A DNA stretch of 64,000 bases from Halichondria panicea (Eukaryota; Porifera; Demospongiae; Suberitida; Halichondriidae): positions 592,501-656,500 of the forward strand of contig NC_087377.1 of the NCBI RefSeq assembly GCF_963675165.1, in the 5' to 3' direction. Shown here one piece after another: positions 1 through 10,475 of this stretch. The notes beneath the pieces are model-generated. The model was not told the DNA's origin and searched no databases. It saw nothing but the letters and a program-made list of their open reading frames with translations. The translations under genes and the position numbers were made by a program. Numbering within the stretch: position 1 is the first letter of the stretch; each line of letters begins with the position of its first letter.

Positions 1-126
1 TGTACCACAACCAATTGTCCTACAAAAACATTGAAGGTATCAATGGAACCGGCATAGCTTGCTCTATTGGTGTGCCAAGTTTGAACTTGCTATACCAATA
101 TTTGTGGAAATTAGGTATGGGATTTC
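1..126. repeat. Dispersed ~125-bp direct repeat, copy 1
   Basis: The stretch from TGTACCACAACCA to GGGATTTCTAG recurs with scattered differences at 832-957, and its last part (TTAGGTATGGGATTTCTAGTG) also recurs near 747-772. No coding potential is seen on either strand. The copies lie in the introns of the minus-strand ankyrin gene, so they are probably an unclassified interspersed repeat or a local duplication. Confidence 0.6.
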
Positions 127-139
127 TAGTGACACATAC

Positions 140-1666
140 CTGGTTCAGGAGTGGAGGATTTGAGATAGTCAGCAACTTCAGTGCAACCATACGCTACTGC
201 CCAGTCAAGAGGAGTGCTGCCATCATCATCAGTCACATCTGGACAGGTAAGGGACAGAGATCTTGTAGTAGTACTGACAGCATTCACCATTACCATGCAG
301 GATGACTACATTATTTTATTATCATGTACCAACTGTGTATTGTATTGCAGTTTCCATGACAATACAACTGCAGGTACACTGATTGTTTCATTACATGCAC
401 ATTGAACCACATTAATATATTCACGGGTTGTCTATCAGAGGATCTAATGAAACAGTACCCACTACGGAAATCACTCACCAACATCCCACTTTAGTTCCTC
501 AACTAGGTATTTCACTAGTTGTATATGTCCTCTCCCACAAGCCTCGTGCAGTGGTGTTCGGCCCAACTTGTCCCTCACATCTGTGTGTGGTGATCTTCAA
601 TATACTCAATAATTAAGTGAGATATGTTATTATAGACTATAGACTCAAAATTGCGGAAAAATAAAACAAGCCTATACAAATAGAAATAGTTGGTCTTATT
701 AATATTGGTATACAAAGTTTGAACGTGATACACGACTGTGTGCGGAAGTTAGGTATGGGATTTCTAGTGACGAGTTTAACTTCAGCCATGTACGTAAGTG
801 TATAGTGGTCAAGATGGACCAAACATGTTATTGTACCACAACCACTTGTCGTACAGAGAAAGTAAAGGTAGCATAGGAAAGGGCACGCCTTGTTCTATTG
901 GTGCACCAAATTCGAGCTTGATACACCACTGTTTGTGGAAATTAGGTATGGGATTTCTAAAGCGCATACAGAAATGCCTGAGTCCTGTTACTATTATCCC
1001 TCACATCTGTTGTGGAACAAAGTTCAACTATCACATATATTTTTAACAGATATTACTATGGCAACCGTATAGCAAATGTTTATGTATTTCAAACAAGTGT
1101 ACGTACATTGCAAATAATTATTCGAAATTGAAATATAACACTATTAAACTTTCCGCTGTATGCATGGTATGAAACTTCACATACACAACGACTACTTACC
1201 AGTGCTACGACTACTACATCGCAAATAATTATTATACTACGCGAAATTACTGACACAATTGATATTGCTACACAGTACATGTATATAATTCAGATACCAT
1301 AATGATATGGAGAAACAATTACAATACACAAATAATTATAATGACTACTTACCAGTGCTGCACCCGACCTCCTTCAAGTACTGCACCACCTCTTTATGAC
1401 CTTCCCAGCATGCCCAGTGAAGTGGAGTCCCGTTGGTCTTCCCATCACCTTTATCAGTACGAGCTCCATGAGTAACAAGTGTCTTCACAATCTCAAGGTA
1501 GCCCTCATAGCAAGCCCTGTGTAATGGAGGCACCTTATCCGCCCACTCGTCACTCCAGTAGAGCTGGTGGTTGGGGTATGCCCCCTGTCCCAACAGGGAC
1601 CTAACTTTGGTGACGTCATCATTGACTACAGCCTCGTGTAAGTCCCAGGCTAGCTTCTTTTGAGCA
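140..1666 (-). CDS. Ankyrin-repeat protein, three exons (partial gene)
   Basis: Three exons can be read on the minus strand. The first is 1666-1353, with acceptor TTGTACAG and donor GTAAGT. It encodes a helix (LAWDLHEAVVNDDVTKV) followed by two ankyrin repeats with the signatures PPLHRACYEGYLEIVKTL and TPLHWACWEGHKEVVQYL. The second is 580-479, 102 bp, with the repeat GRTPLHEACGRGHIQLV. The third is 238-140, 99 bp, with STPLDWAVAYGCTEVADYL. Repeat-sized exons of about 100 bp are typical of ankyrin genes. Ankyrin repeats mediate protein binding; nothing here shows a catalytic domain. The start and end of the gene are not identified and the gene runs off the window at its 3' side. Introns contain the dispersed repeat at 1 and 832. 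The domain call is firm; the exon joining is inferred. Confidence 0.75.
832..957. repeat. Dispersed ~125-bp direct repeat, copy 2
   Basis: Same orientation and order of blocks as 1-126, with base changes and small indels. It lies within the ~770-bp intron between the first and second recognised ankyrin exons. Confidence 0.6.
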
Positions 1667-2169
1667 CTGTACAAAATAGATGGTTGGGGGGTCAGTCATA
1701 CAGAGAATTACTTGATATGTGTATATAGTTTATACAAGTGACACCATGCACATATCCAGCTGTCACTTTGCTGTACAGTGTTCCACCTCTGATCATAGCC
1801 TGCTCTGACTCTACTAATGGAATGAGCCTCCCTCCATGCAATCACAAGGTGCTACCATGAGTAGTAATTATAGTCTACATGTTCACTCACTCTGAGTCTT
1901 GTTCAGTAGCCATCATGAAGCTTTGTTCAAACTCTGTCAAATTCACCCCTTGAATTGTTTCTCAGTAAGCAAAGTGCATGCCACATGCATGCACCCTCTT
2001 TCTGTATTTCAAGGGCCCTTCCGGCCACAAAAACCCACATGATTAATTGCAATTGCAAAAGCATAAAAATCCATTTATAATTATATGCACACAGTCAATA
2101 GTGGAGTCATGTGATCCTACTACACACAAAACAACACTTATAAAAACACGGAAAAATAAATATTAAAAT

Positions 2170-2361
2170 TCAGCTAAAAGGAACTGCTCCAAATTGATCT
2201 ACAGTTGTCATTGTCTTCGTAACCTTTGAACCCTCTCCAAAGGGGGGTGCTCCAAACAAATCTCGTCTTGCATTGTCAGCAGTATTATGAGTGGGCGGGG
2301 TAGAGGAACGTCCGTCAAATGAAGTGCTACCAAAGTCATCCGTAGGAAATGGACTGCCAGT
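2170..2361 (-). CDS. Terminal exon with FGAxPF motifs, AAK1/BIKE-kinase-like C-terminus
   Basis: A minus-strand exon starts after a CA-rich tract and the acceptor CCTCACAG at 2362, and ends at a TGA at 2172-2170. The 63-residue product is Ser/Thr/Pro-rich and carries three spaced motifs: DDFGSTSF, DLFGAPPF and a C-terminal DQFGAVPF. Repeated D-x-F-G-A-x-P-F motifs close to the C-terminus are characteristic of Numb-associated kinases of the AAK1/BMP2K group, where DxF-type peptides bind the AP-2 adaptor ear. Kinase-domain exon debris of the same family lies on the same strand at 17674-17960, so the gene may once have spanned this region. The annotated upstream ATG belongs to the translated CA tract and is not used. 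No kinase-domain exon is seen adjacent, so the assignment rests on the motifs only. Confidence 0.5.
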   Translation of the reverse strand, partial: TGSPFPTDDFGSTSFDGRSSTPPTHNTADNARRDLFGAPPFGEGSKVTKTMTTVDQFGAVPFS

Positions 2362-2369
2362 CTGTGAGG

Positions 2370-2412
2370 TGTGTGTGTGTGTGTGTGTGTGTGAGGGTGT
2401 GTGTGTGAGGGG
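2370..2412. repeat. GT microsatellite
   Basis: Nearly pure GT tract, interrupted by AGG, immediately upstream (minus-strand sense) of the FGAxPF exon, where it serves as a pyrimidine-poor CA run before the splice acceptor. Confidence 0.9.
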
Positions 2413-2458
2413 TGGGAGGTTCAATAAGCAGTATAGAGTGGAGTCTATCTATTGTGGT

Positions 2459-2702
2459 CACCCTCTATAATACAGCCAGATTAATGGGCCCCAAAGTCTC
2501 CATAGCATGTGTTTGGACCTGTGTTAGCAGGCCACCCTCTATAATACAGCCAGGTTAATGGGTCCCAAAGTCTCCATAGCATGTGTTTGGACCTGTGTTA
2601 ACAGACCACCCTCTATAATACAGCCAGGTTAATGGGTCCCAAAGTCTCCATAGCATGTGTTTGGACCTGTGTTAGCAGGCCACCCTCTATAATACAGCCA
2701 CT
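2459..2702. repeat. 73-bp tandem repeat, about 3.3 copies
   Basis: The block beginning CACCCTCTATAATACAGCCA recurs at about 2459, 2531, 2605 and 2680 with few differences. Each unit contains TTAATGGG, CAAAGTCTCCATAGCATGTG and TTTGGACCTGTGTTA. No open frame is preserved. It is a local minisatellite not found elsewhere in the window. Confidence 0.85.
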
Positions 2703-3663
2703 GTTGGTCTGACTAGACAGACCACATTCACAAAATGCAAACCTTACTAGAGAAAACATAAGTCAACCACTTAGCTACAATGTACACAGTGGGACCACAC
2801 ATAAAGAGGAAATTTCGCCCCTTTCAGCCTTGTTTCTCAGTAAACATAATCATTGCTCAGATCCTCCCCCTTTTCAGAGAGGTGTCACATTCCACCCCTT
2901 TCACAGTAAACAAAGCAATTTGGTAGAATGTCATTGAAAGGTCATAATTAGTGAAAGGTCACCTCCAATAGTACTGCCACATGTCCATACATGCATGGAT
3001 AAATAATTACAACATACTGTAGTGTAAAATACCACGACAAATTAAATGTCTGAGCCCATGCCAACTCAGCTATATAGCCTATGGTTGCTCAATATTGACC
3101 TCCCTCCACCAATAAGGTCTAACACATGGGCAAGCGAACAAAACAATCAACCTCGTGATTATTATCAGTAGCCTACAACAGGTGCCGTCTCTACAAAGCA
3201 TCTCCCCTCACCTCCATCCTTTCATGCATTCATCCATTCTTATCCTATAGCACAGCCACTGGACTGGCACATGCTGGCAGCAGATCACATTCACGCTGAG
3301 TAGGTAATGGCATATGCTAGGCCACATCATAGATAGTGGTATGGCCTCATCTTCAGTGCGGCCTGAGATCGAGGCTAAAAGATCCCCTTCCTCACACGTT
3401 TGTGACTTGTTGCAGTTCACCCACGTAGCGTGTCGTGCACAGAGTCATGGAGTATGTTCTCAATCTGAATCAAAATCAGTGGAAATAATTATAATCATGT
3501 GAGCTTAAATGCTTTGTAATATTGAATAACCGTGATTTCAATGGATTGTACAGGCCTTGAAATACAAAAATACGCTCGCAAAAATAGCATTAATCATCAT
3601 TTATTTCTAGCTCTACGGTATCATCAACTATTGGATAGAGCTATTGGATGATACTTTATACTC
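2703..3663. other. Non-coding stretch; one weak minus-strand exon candidate
   Basis: Mostly AT-rich sequence without recognisable genes or repeats. A short open stretch near 3350-3405 on the minus strand (reading CEEGDLLASISGRTEDEA) could be an exon of the kinase-like gene, but no convincing pair of splice sites fixes its frame. The right edge is the start of duplicated module A. Confidence 0.35.
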
Positions 3664-4938
3664 TAATAAAGGTAGCGCTCACCTTTCCCCTGAGTCAGAG
3701 TGTTGGTCCATTGTGTCCAGTGCACCGTGCTAGCTAGTAGGACCACTCCAATGGATGTGCTCTCAGAGTATTAGAACTGTAATGAATGCACCACATGGCC
3801 AGTGGGTAAAGGATCGTCAAACCATTAGACAAAATATGGATCATTTTGTAGATTTGATATACTTTACCAGACACAATCACACACACAAGATGGAGACGGC
3901 TGGGGAGGAAAAGCGTTCACTTGTCCTTCCCTCTAGGAGCTTCAACAAGGCTGGATATCGGGTGGATACTCCTCCAAAAGACCAGCAGCAATGGATCACG
4001 AGGCAAAGAGCAGCGAAGCGAGTACAAGTGAGTGGCTAGTCATGATCAAAAGTGGACCACCTAGTATAGTGTATAGGCTGCTTTAGATGACTGGCATTCA
4101 ATATCTGCCATTACTAGTGATCAAACTATACAGCCTCTGTGACAAATGCATCCATTGCTGCACATTTGTTGACCCGTTACTTCATTGCGTACAGTGATGG
4201 AGAGAACGAGAGGGACGGAGTCAGTGACCAGTTGCTATGACAACATATGATGGAAGAGTTACAAGGTGACACTGTAGAGTTTGCGTACGACCCATTGGAC
4301 GTCTTGCACTGCAGATAAAGGAACACAATTAAGAAATAGTGAGTACTGCCGCGTGCAGAGTGCGACTCTTTCCCCCACCAGAACTGTGATCTGAGCATGT
4401 CATGTGATAGGCCTTGTCTAGAGCTACAGAGTGCATCTCTTAGTTTTGATATTGATTGCTTTTTAGTGAAGTTATGACCTCCTGAAAGTTGCTTAAATTA
4501 TACATTTTATGGGGAAAGTGTTGTGTTAAATCAGGCCTAAGTTTGAGAGCCCCATAACTTGTGTCCGTCTCCAAGATAATGTGTGTATTTAGTAGTGCTA
4601 CAAGACTGTACATACACTATCAATTATTGCAGCTCAAGTTGATTTGAAGAAATAAAAATGTTTAAGATAATAATTGTTATGGTGGAATTATCTACTAGTG
4701 AGTGAGTGGTGTTCTCTCACTTGTTAGATTCTTGAGGGTCAGTTGTTCCCTCTGTTGGATGCTGATGATGATCCAGCCATTGGACGTCAGAGAAAAATAC
4801 AATCGACCTAAGAAACAGTGAGTACTGCCGCGTGCAGAGTGTGACTCTTTCCCTGACCAAACTTTGATCTGAGCATATTCATGTGATAGGCCTTATCTAA
4901 CAGTGCTTGGAATAGTTATTCGCTGTACTCCCCCCTAG
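3664..4938. repeat. Segmental-duplication module A, copy 1
   Basis: From GGTAGCGCTCACC onward this block is nearly identical to 18806-20062. It is present in inverted form at 48786-49680, direct but diverged at 57768-58630, and as a 3' part at 39330-39700. It contains three exon-like pieces on the plus strand: 3890-4027 (described separately); a piece around 4250-4318 reading EELQGDTVEFAYDPLDVLHC; and 4729-4815, after acceptor CTTGTTAG, reading EGQLFPLLDADDDPAIG. Their shared preservation suggests remnants of one unidentified host gene. The module ends directly at the 40-bp array. Confidence 0.75.
3890..4027 (+). pseudogene. Exon-like segment of unknown gene (module A, copy 1)
   Basis: A 46-codon open stretch starts ATGGAGACGGCTGG after CACACAAG and ends with a donor GTGAGT. 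It is basic and glutamine-rich (KRSLVLPSRSF, then DTPPKDQQQW and RQRAAKRVQ). The same segment is open at 19016-19153, in the inverted copy near 49310-49450, and is mostly conserved at 58015-58149 where the ATG is altered. I do not recognise the family. Conservation across copies reflects recent duplication and does not prove function. Confidence 0.35.
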
Positions 4939-4939
4939 T

Positions 4940-7900
4940 GTTTACGTTCCCGTGGGTGGGTTCAATTCACTAGCAATAGTTTTGCGTTCCCGTGAGTGGG
5001 TTCAATTCACTAGCAATAGTTATACGTTCCCGTGGGTGGGTTCAATTCACTAGCAATAGTTTTGCGTTCCCGTGGGTGGGTTCAATTCACCAGCAATAGT
5101 TTTGCGTTCCCGTGAGTGGGTTCAATTCACTAGCAATAGTTTTGCGTTCCCGTGAGTGGGTTCAATTCACTAGCAATAGTTTTGCGTTCCCGTGAGTGGT
5201 CACTAGCAATAGTTTTGCGTTCCCGTGAGTGGGTTCAATTAATTCACTAGCAATAGTTTTACGTTCCCGTGAGTGGGTTCAATTCACTAGCAATAGTTTT
5301 GCGTTCCCGTGAGTGGGTTCAATTCACTAGCAATAGTTTTACTTTCCCTTGAGTGGGTTCAATTCACTAGCAATAGTTTTAAGTTGCCGTGAGTGCATGG
5401 GTTCACTTCACTAGCAATAGTTTTACGTTCCCGTGAGTGGGTTCAATTCACTAGCAATAGTTTTACTTTCCCTTGAGTGGGTTCAATTCACTAGCAATAG
5501 TTTTACGTTCCCGTGAGTGGGTTCAATTCACTAGCAATAGTTTTACTTTCCCTTGAGTGGGTTCAATTCACTAGCAATAGTTTTAAGTTGCCGTGAGTGC
5601 ATGGGTTCACTTCACTAGCAATAGTTTTACGTTCCCGTGAGTGGGTTCAATTCACTAGCAATAGTTTTACGTTCCCTTGAGTGGGTTCAATTCACTAGCA
5701 ATAGTTTTGCATTCCCTGAGTGGGTTCAATTCACTAGCAATAGTTTTGCGTTCCCGTTAGTGGGTTCAATTCACTAGCAATAGTTTTGCGTTCCGGTGAG
5801 TGGGTTCAATTCACTAGCAATAGTTTTGCGTTCCCGAGAGTGGATTCAATTCACTAGCAATAGTTTTACTTTCCCTTGAGTGGGTTCAATTCACTAGCAA
5901 TAGTTTTACGTTCCCGTGAGTGGGTTCAATTAACTAGCAATAGTTTTACGTTCCCGTGAGTGGGTTCAATTCACTAGCAATAGTTTTAAGTTGCCGTGAG
6001 TGCATGGGTTCACTTCACTAGCAATAGTTTTACGTTCCCGTGAGTGGGTTCAATTCACTAGCAATAGTTTTACGTTCCCTTGAGTGGGTTCAATTCACTA
6101 GCAATAGTTTTGCGTTCCCGTGAGTGGGTTGAATTCACTAGCAATAGTTTTGCGTTCCCGTGAGTGGGTTCAATTCACTATAGCAATAGTTTTAAGTTGC
6201 CGTGAGTGGGTTCAATTCACTAGCAATAGTTTTGCGTTCCCGTGAGTGGGTTCAATTCACTAGCAATAGTTTTGCGTTCCCGTGAGTGGGTTCAATTCAC
6301 TAGCAATAGTTTTGCGTTCCCGTGAGTGGGTTCAATTCACTAGCAATAGTTTTACGTTCCCGTAAGTGGTTCAATTCACTAGCAATAGTTTTACTTTCCC
6401 TTGAGTGGGTTCAATTCACTAGCAATAGTTTTAAGTTGCCGTGAGTGCATGGGTTCACTTCACTAGCAATAGTTTTACGTTCCCGTGAGTGGGTTCAATT
6501 CACTAGCAATAGTTTTGCGTTCCCGTGAGTGGGTTCAATTCACTAGCAATAGTTTTGCGTTCCCATGAGTGCATGGGTTCAATTCACTAGCAATAGTTTT
6601 GCGTTCCCGTGGGTGGGTTCAATTCACTAGCAATAGTTTTAAGTTCTCGTGAGTGGTCACTAGCAATAGTTTTGCGTTCCCATGAGTGGGTTCAATTCAC
6701 TAGCAATAGTTTTGCGTTCCCGTGGGTGGGTTCAATTCACTAGCAATAGTTTTAAGTTCTCGTGAGTCGGTCACTAGCAATAGTTTTGCGTTCCCGTGGG
6801 TGGGTTCAATTCACTAGCAATAGTTTTAAGTTCCTGTGAGTGGTCACTAGCAATAGTTTTGCGTTCCCGTGAGTGGGTTCAATTCACTATAGCAATAGTT
6901 TTAAGTTGCCGTGAGTGGGTTCAATTCACTAGCAATAGTTTTGCGTTCCCGTGAGTGGGTTCAATTCACTAGCAATAGTTTTGCGTTCCCGTGAGTGGGT
7001 TCAATTCACTAGCAATAGTTTTGCGTTCCCGTGAGTGGGTTCAATTCACTAGCAATAGTTTTACTTTCCCTTGAGTGGGTTCAATTCACTAGCAATAGTT
7101 TTACGTTCCCGTAAGTGGGTTCAATTCACTAGCAATAGTTTTACTTTCCCTTGAGTGGGTTCAATTCACTAGCAATAGTTTTAAGTTGCCGTGAGTGCAT
7201 GGGTTCACTTCACTAGCAATAGTTTTACGTTCCCGTGAGTGGGTTCAATTCACTAGCAATAGTTTTACTTTCCCTTGAGTGGGTTCAATTCACTAGCAAT
7301 AGTTTTAAGTTGCCGTGAGTGCATGGGTTCACTTCACTAGCAATAGTTTTACGTTCCCGTGAGTGGGTTCAATTCACTAGCAATAGTTTTACGTTCCCTT
7401 GAGTGGGTTCAATTCACTAGCAATAGTTTTGCATTCCCTGAGTGGGTTCAATTCACTAGCAATAGTTTTGCGTTCCCGTGAGTGGGTTCAATTCACTAGC
7501 AATAGTTTTGCGTTCCGGTGAGTGGGTTCAATTCACTAGCAATAGTTTTGCGTTCCCGAGAGTGGGTTCAATTCACTAGCAATAGTTTTACTTTCCCTTG
7601 AGTGGGTTCAATTCACTAGCAATAGTTTTACGTTCCCGTGAGTGGGTTCAATTAACTAGCAATAGTTTTACGTTCCCGTGAGTGGGTTCAATTCACTAGC
7701 AATAGTTTTAAGTTGCCGTGAGTGCATGGGTTCACTTCACTAGCAATAGTTTTACGTTCCCGTGAGTGGGTTCAATTCACTAGCAATAGTTTTACGTTCC
7801 CTTGAGTGGGTTCAATTCACTAGCAATAGTTTTGCGTTCCCGTGAGTGGGTTGAATTCACTAGCAATAGTTTTGCGTTCCCGTGAGTGGGTTCAATTCAC

Positions 7901-10475
7901 TATATCAATAGTTTTAAGTTGCCGTGAGTGGGTTCAATTCACTAGCAATAGTTTTACGTTCCCTTGAGTGGGTTCAATTCACTAGCAATAGTTTTGCGTT
8001 CCCGTGAGTGGGTTCAATTCACTAGCAATAGTTTTGCGTTCCCGTGAGTGGGTTCAATTCACTAGCAATAGTTTTGCGTTCCCGTGAGTGGGTTCAATTC
8101 ACTAGCAATAGTTTTGCGTTCCCGTGAGTGGGTTCAATTCACTAGCAATAGTTTTACTTTCCCTTGAGTGGGTTCAATTCACTAGCAATAGTTTTACGTT
8201 CCCGTAAGTGGGTTCAATTCACTAGCAATAGTTTTACTTTCCCTTGAGTGGGTTCAATTCACTAGCAATAGTTTTAAGTTGCCGTGAGTGCATGGGTTCA
8301 CTTCACTAGCAATAGTTTTACGTTCCCGTGAGTGGGTTCAATTCACTAGCAATAGTTTTACTTTCCCTTGAGTGGGTTCAATTCACTAGCAATAGTTTTA
8401 CGTTCCCGTGAGTGGGTTCAATTCACTAGCAATAGTTTTACTTTCCCTTGAGTGGGTTCAATTCACTAGCAATAGTTTTAAGTTGCCGTGAGTGCATGGG
8501 TTCACTTCACTAGCAATAGTTTTACGTTCCCGTGAGTGGATTCAATTCACTAGCAATAGTTTTACGTTCCCTTGAGTGGGTTCAATTCACTAGCAATAGT
8601 TTTGCATTCCCTGAGTGGGTTCAATTCACTAGCAATAGTTTTGCGTTCCCGTGAGTGGGTTCAATTCACTAGCAATAGTTTTGCGTTCCGGTGAGTGGGT
8701 TCAATTCACTAGCAATAGTTTTGCGTTCCCGAGAGTGGGTTCAATTCACTAGCAATAGTTTTACTTTCCCTTGAGTGGGTTTAATTCACTAGCAATAGTT
8801 TTACGTTCCCGTGAGTGGGTTCAATTAACTAGCAATAGTTTTACGTTCCCGTGAGTGGGTTCAATTCACTAGCAATAGTTTTACTTTCCTGTGAGTGGGT
8901 TCAATTCACTAGCAATAGTTTTACGTTCCCGTGAGTGGGTTCAATTCACTAGCAACAGTTTTAAGTTCCCGTGAGTGGGTTCAATTCACTAGCAATAGTT
9001 TTGCGTTCCCGTGAGTGGGTTCAATTCACTAGCAATAGTTTTGCGTTCCCGTGAGTGGGTTTAATTCACTAGCAATAGTTTTACTTTTCCGTGGGTGGGT
9101 TCAATTCACTAGCAATAGTTTTTAGTTCCCGTGAGTGGTCACTAGCAATAGTTTTGCGTTCCCGTGGGTGGGTTCAATTCACTAGCAATAGTTTTGCGTT
9201 CTCGTAAGTGGGTTCAATTCACTAGCAATAGTTTTGCATTCCCTTGAGTGGGTTCAATTCACTAGCAATAGTTTTACGTTCCCGTGAGTGGGTTCAATTC
9301 ACTAGCAATAGTTTTAAGTTCCCGTGAGTGGGTTCAATTCACTAGCAATAGTTTTGCGTTCCCGTGAGTGGGTTCAATTCACTAGCAATAGTTTTGCGTT
9401 CCCGTGAGTGGGTTCAATTCACTAGCAATAGTTTTGCGTTCCCGTGAGTGGGTTTAATTCACTAGCAATAGTTTTGCTTTCCCGTGGGTGGGTTCAATTC
9501 ACTAGCAATAGTTTTAAGTTCCCGTGAGTGGTCACTAGCAATAGTTTTGCGTTCCCGTGGGTGGGTTCAATTCACTAGCAATAGTTTTGCGTTCCCGTGG
9601 GTGGGTTCAATTCACTAGCAATAGTTTTAAGTTCCTGTGAGTGGTCACTAGCAATAGTTTTGCGTTCCCGTGGGTGGGTTCAATTCACTAGCAATAGTTT
9701 TGCGTTCCCGTGAGTGGGTTCAATTCACTAGCAATAGTTTTACGTTCCGTGAGTGGGTTCAATTCACTATATAGCAATAGTTTTACGTTCCCGTGAGTGG
9801 GTTCAATTCACTAGCAATAGTTTTAAGTTCTCGTGAGTGGTCACTAGCAATAGTTTTGCGTTCCCGTGGGTGGGTTCAATTCACTAGCAATAGTTTTGCT
9901 TTCCCGTGGGTGGGTTCAATTCACTAGCAATAGTTTTAAGTTTCCGTGAGTGGTCACTAGCAATAGTTTTGCGTTCCCGTGGGTGGGTTCAATTCACTAG
10001 CAATAGTTTTGCGTTCTCGTAAGTGGGTTCAATTCACTAGCAATAGTTTTGCATTCCCTTGAGTGGGTTCAATTCACTAGCAATAGTTTTACGTTCCCGT
10101 GAGTGGGTTCAATTCACTAGCAATAGTTTTATGTTCCCGTGAGTGGGTTCAATTCACTAGCAATAGTTTTGCGTTCCCGTGAGTGGGTTCAATTCACTAG
10201 CAATAGTTTTGCGTTCCCGTGAGTGGGTTTAATTCACTAGCAATAGTTTTGCGTTCCCGTGGGTGGGTTCAATTCACTAGCAATAGTTTTGCGTTCCCGT
10301 GAGTGGGTTTAATTCACTAGCAATAGTTTTGCGTTCCCGTGGGTGGGTTCAATTCACTAGCAATAGTTTTGCGTTCCCGTGAGTGGGTTCAATTCACTAG
10401 CAATAGTTTTAAGATCCCATGAGTGGGTTCAATTCACTAGCAATAGTTTTACGTTCCCGTGAGTGGGTTCAATAA
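4940..10475 (+). repeat. 40-bp minisatellite, array 1 (about 138 units)
   Basis: Tandem units of 40 bp made of TTCAATTCACTAGCAATAGT followed by TTTGCGTTCCCGTGAGTGGG. Main variants change TTTGCG to TTTACG, TTTAAG or TTTACT, CCCGTGAG to CCCGTGGG or CCCTTGAG, or lengthen the unit with GTGCATGGG. A short form (GAGTGGTCACTAGC) lacks about 9-10 bp. Every full unit carries GGTTCAATTCA. The first nine units and the last ~750 bp match array 2 in variant order; the middle (about 5340-8960) is an expansion seen only here. There are no spacers between units and no conserved reading frame. Confidence 0.97.

Noticed and set aside
4177-4398. 73-codon minus-strand ORF in module A and its copies
   Set aside because: Repeated only because the module is duplicated; no domain, no splice borders, and the opposite strand gives a more plausible exon reading.
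4940-10475. Regular 40-bp repeats considered as a CRISPR array
   Set aside because: Units abut directly with no unique spacers, variants differ by point changes and length, and the context is eukaryotic with introns and no cas genes.
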